Origin: Thiohalobacter sp.
GTDB lineage: Bacteria > Pseudomonadota > Gammaproteobacteria > DSM-19610
Direction: 5' to 3'
Assembly (NCBI GenBank): GCA_026984515.1
Contig: JALSRZ010000114.1
Coordinates: forward strand, 1-47,048
Length of the DNA stretch: 47,048 nt
This document shows, piece after piece, positions 45,796 to 47,048 of the stretch (its first letter is position 1; each line of letters opens with the position of its first letter). The translations under genes and the position numbers were made by a program. The notes under the pieces are model-generated. The model had not been told where the DNA came from and did no database searches. It saw only the letters and a list, made by a program, of their open reading frames with translations.

Positions 45796-46773
45796 TTACT
45801 GCAGCCTGGCCAGTTCCTTGTCCGCCACCTTCAAGGGCAGGGGGATATAGCCGTCCTTGACCACGGTCATCTGGCCGGACTTCGACAACACCATCTTCAG
45901 GAACTCGCGTTCCAGCGGCGGCAACGGTTTGTTGGGTTGCTTGTTGACGTAGATATACAGAAAGCGGGCCAGCGGATAATGGCCACTGATGGCGTTGTCC
46001 GGGGTAGCGGCAACAAAAGGTTTACCCGCCTCTTTCGCCAGGGGAACCGTTCGCACACCCGAGGTTTTGTAACCGATCCCGGAATAACCGATACCGTTGA
46101 GTGAGGCGGACACCGACTGCACCACCGACGCGGAACCGGGCTGCTCATTTACATTATTCCTGTAATCGCCCTTGCACAACGCCTTTTTCTTGAAATACCC
46201 GTAGGTACCGGAAACCGAGTTGCGGCCGTAAAGCTGAATGGAACGCGTTTTCCAGGCGCCTTCCAGGCCCAGCGCGCCCCAGGTATTGATCGCATCCGGG
46301 TAGCCGCACTTGCGGGTCGAGGAAAATACCGCGTCCACCTGCGGAATGGTCATGCCCTTGATCGGGTTGTCCTTGTGTACGAATACCGCCAGCGCATCAA
46401 TGGCGACACGGATGCGTGTCGGCTTGTAACCGTAACGACGTTCGAAGGCCTCTATTTCCTTGTCTTTCATCTTGCGGCTCATCGGCCCCAGGTTGGAAGT
46501 ACCTTCGGTCAACGCAGGCGGCGCCGTCGAGGAACCGGCAGCCTGTATCTGGATATTCACGTTGGGGTAGTTGCGCTTGAACTCTTCCGCCCACAGGGTC
46601 ATCAGGTTGGCCAGGGTATCCGATCCCACACTGGACAGGTTACCGGATACACCGCTGGCGCGGCTGTAGTCGGCGAGGCCGGCATCTACTTTCGAATCCG
46701 CCATAGCGTGACCGCTCAGCACCAGGGTAAAAGACAGGGCGCCTGCCAGCAGGCCGGGTATACAGGGTTTCAT
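45796..46773 (-). CDS. pstS: Phosphate-binding periplasmic protein PstS
   Basis: High-affinity periplasmic phosphate receptor, 325 aa, with signal peptide ending near residue 25 (SGHAMA-DS). [19 protein letters not shown] and [27 protein letters not shown] form the phosphate loops, and [18 protein letters not shown] is the third. [10 protein letters not shown] and [14 protein letters not shown] are conserved. A GAGGAG sequence precedes the ATG. The rest of the transporter is transcribed separately because a terminator and the PilZ gene intervene. This permits a higher level of binding protein than of permease. Confidence 0.96.
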   Translation of the reverse strand: MKPCIPGLLAGALSFTLVLSGHAMADSKVDAGLADYSRASGVSGNLSSVGSDTLANLMTLWAEEFKRNYPNVNIQIQAAGSSTAPPALTEGTSNLGPMSRKMKDKEIEAFERRYGYKPTRIRVAIDALAVFVHKDNPIKGMTIPQVDAVFSSTRKCGYPDAINTWGALGLEGAWKTRSIQLYGRNSVSGTYGYFKKKALCKGDYRNNVNEQPGSASVVQSVSASLNGIGYSGIGYKTSGVRTVPLAKEAGKPFVAATPDNAISGHYPLARFLYIYVNKQPNKPLPPLEREFLKMVLSKSGQMTVVKDGYIPLPLKVADKELARLQ

Positions 46774-46832
46774 CGGGTACTCTCCTCAATAAAGCGTATG
46801 TACAAAAAATCGCAGCGTGTTACCGGGAAGAG

Positions 46833-46866
46833 ATACTATGCCCGGAATATTACGGCTGTATGACAT
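46833..46866 (-). promoter_or_regulatory. Pho box and -10 for pstS
   Basis: On the minus strand ATGTCAT-ACAG-CCGTAAT (46849-46866) matches six of seven positions in each half of the PhoB consensus, and TAGTAT (46833-46838) follows after exactly ten bases. The leader is about 55 bases. This is the standard PhoB class II arrangement in which the Pho box replaces the -35. Confidence 0.75.
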
Positions 46867-47048
46867 TTTCCGGCCGGTTGTTCGCGCCGGGGCCACGCCG
46901 GTCGCGTTATGCCTGTCGAATTACGCTGACGCCAATCCGACCCGTAAAATCCGGCGAACGTCCTGTCAGGACCCTGTTCTGCCGGTTCGGCCAAAGCGTG
47001 GAGTTATGCCGTTCAGGCAGTTCGGGCTAGTGACCGCACTCGACGTGA
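46867..47048. other. Right-hand edge, no supported gene
   Basis: About 180 bases upstream of the pstS Pho box. A short open frame starts at an ATG at 47006 (MPFRQFGLVTALDV) and runs off the window; GGAG lies only two bases before it, so the start is doubtful. I see nothing else that can be supported. Confidence 0.3.

Overview
The window is about 47 kb of GC-rich, densely packed bacterial DNA, most likely from a gammaproteobacterium. LptF/LptG, a PhoB-type pst operon, GrxD, RNase T, class II-like PyrC and an NhaD antiporter all fit that group, and the mix resembles sulfur-oxidising or halophilic Chromatiales-like lineages. The lineage is an inference from gene content. No tRNA, rRNA, CRISPR array, transposase or prophage was recognised.

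Layout. 1-6.4 kb: surface polysaccharide genes (GT4 glycosyltransferase, asparagine-synthase-like amidotransferase, second GT4 on the minus strand; a methyltransferase and a GT-A-like protein on the plus strand). 6.4-15.7 kb: an envelope block with ELM1-like gene, lptF, lptG, a type I ABC exporter, a second ELM1-like gene, an acyl carrier protein, a serine-palmitoyltransferase-like enzyme and murA. 15.8-22.9 kb, minus strand: gloA, argG, a 0.4 kb repeat-rich spacer, then a 2-oxoacid dehydrogenase operon (E1 alpha, E1 beta, and a fused E2-E3 protein with two nearly identical lipoyl domains). 23.1-30.5 kb: pyrC, a TraB/GumN protein, rnt, a di-heme cytochrome c peroxidase, an unknown protein, a CBS-GGDEF protein, nhaD and grxD. 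30.5-37.6 kb: an NAGGN-type amidotransferase, a PstS-like periplasmic protein translationally coupled to a membrane diguanylate cyclase, a hydantoinase B homologue and a small membrane protein. 37.7-39.8 kb: argD-argF. 39.8-46.8 kb: pstS, pstC, pstA, pstB, phoU, with a PilZ gene in the opposite orientation between pstS and pstC.

Two themes stand out. First, the ACP plus SPT-like pair sits beside the lipopolysaccharide export permeases, an ABC lipid exporter and two paralogous ELM1-type (GT-B-like) proteins. Together they look like a sphingoid-lipid synthesis, decoration and export locus. Second, phosphate sensing and cyclic-di-GMP appear interwoven. Good Pho boxes precede pstS and pstC, a near-consensus sigma-54 promoter drives the PilZ gene within the pst locus, and about 10 kb away a PstS-like protein overlaps a diguanylate cyclase by four bases. 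A second diguanylate cyclase carries CBS domains.

All calls come from reading motifs and gene context; no database search was possible.
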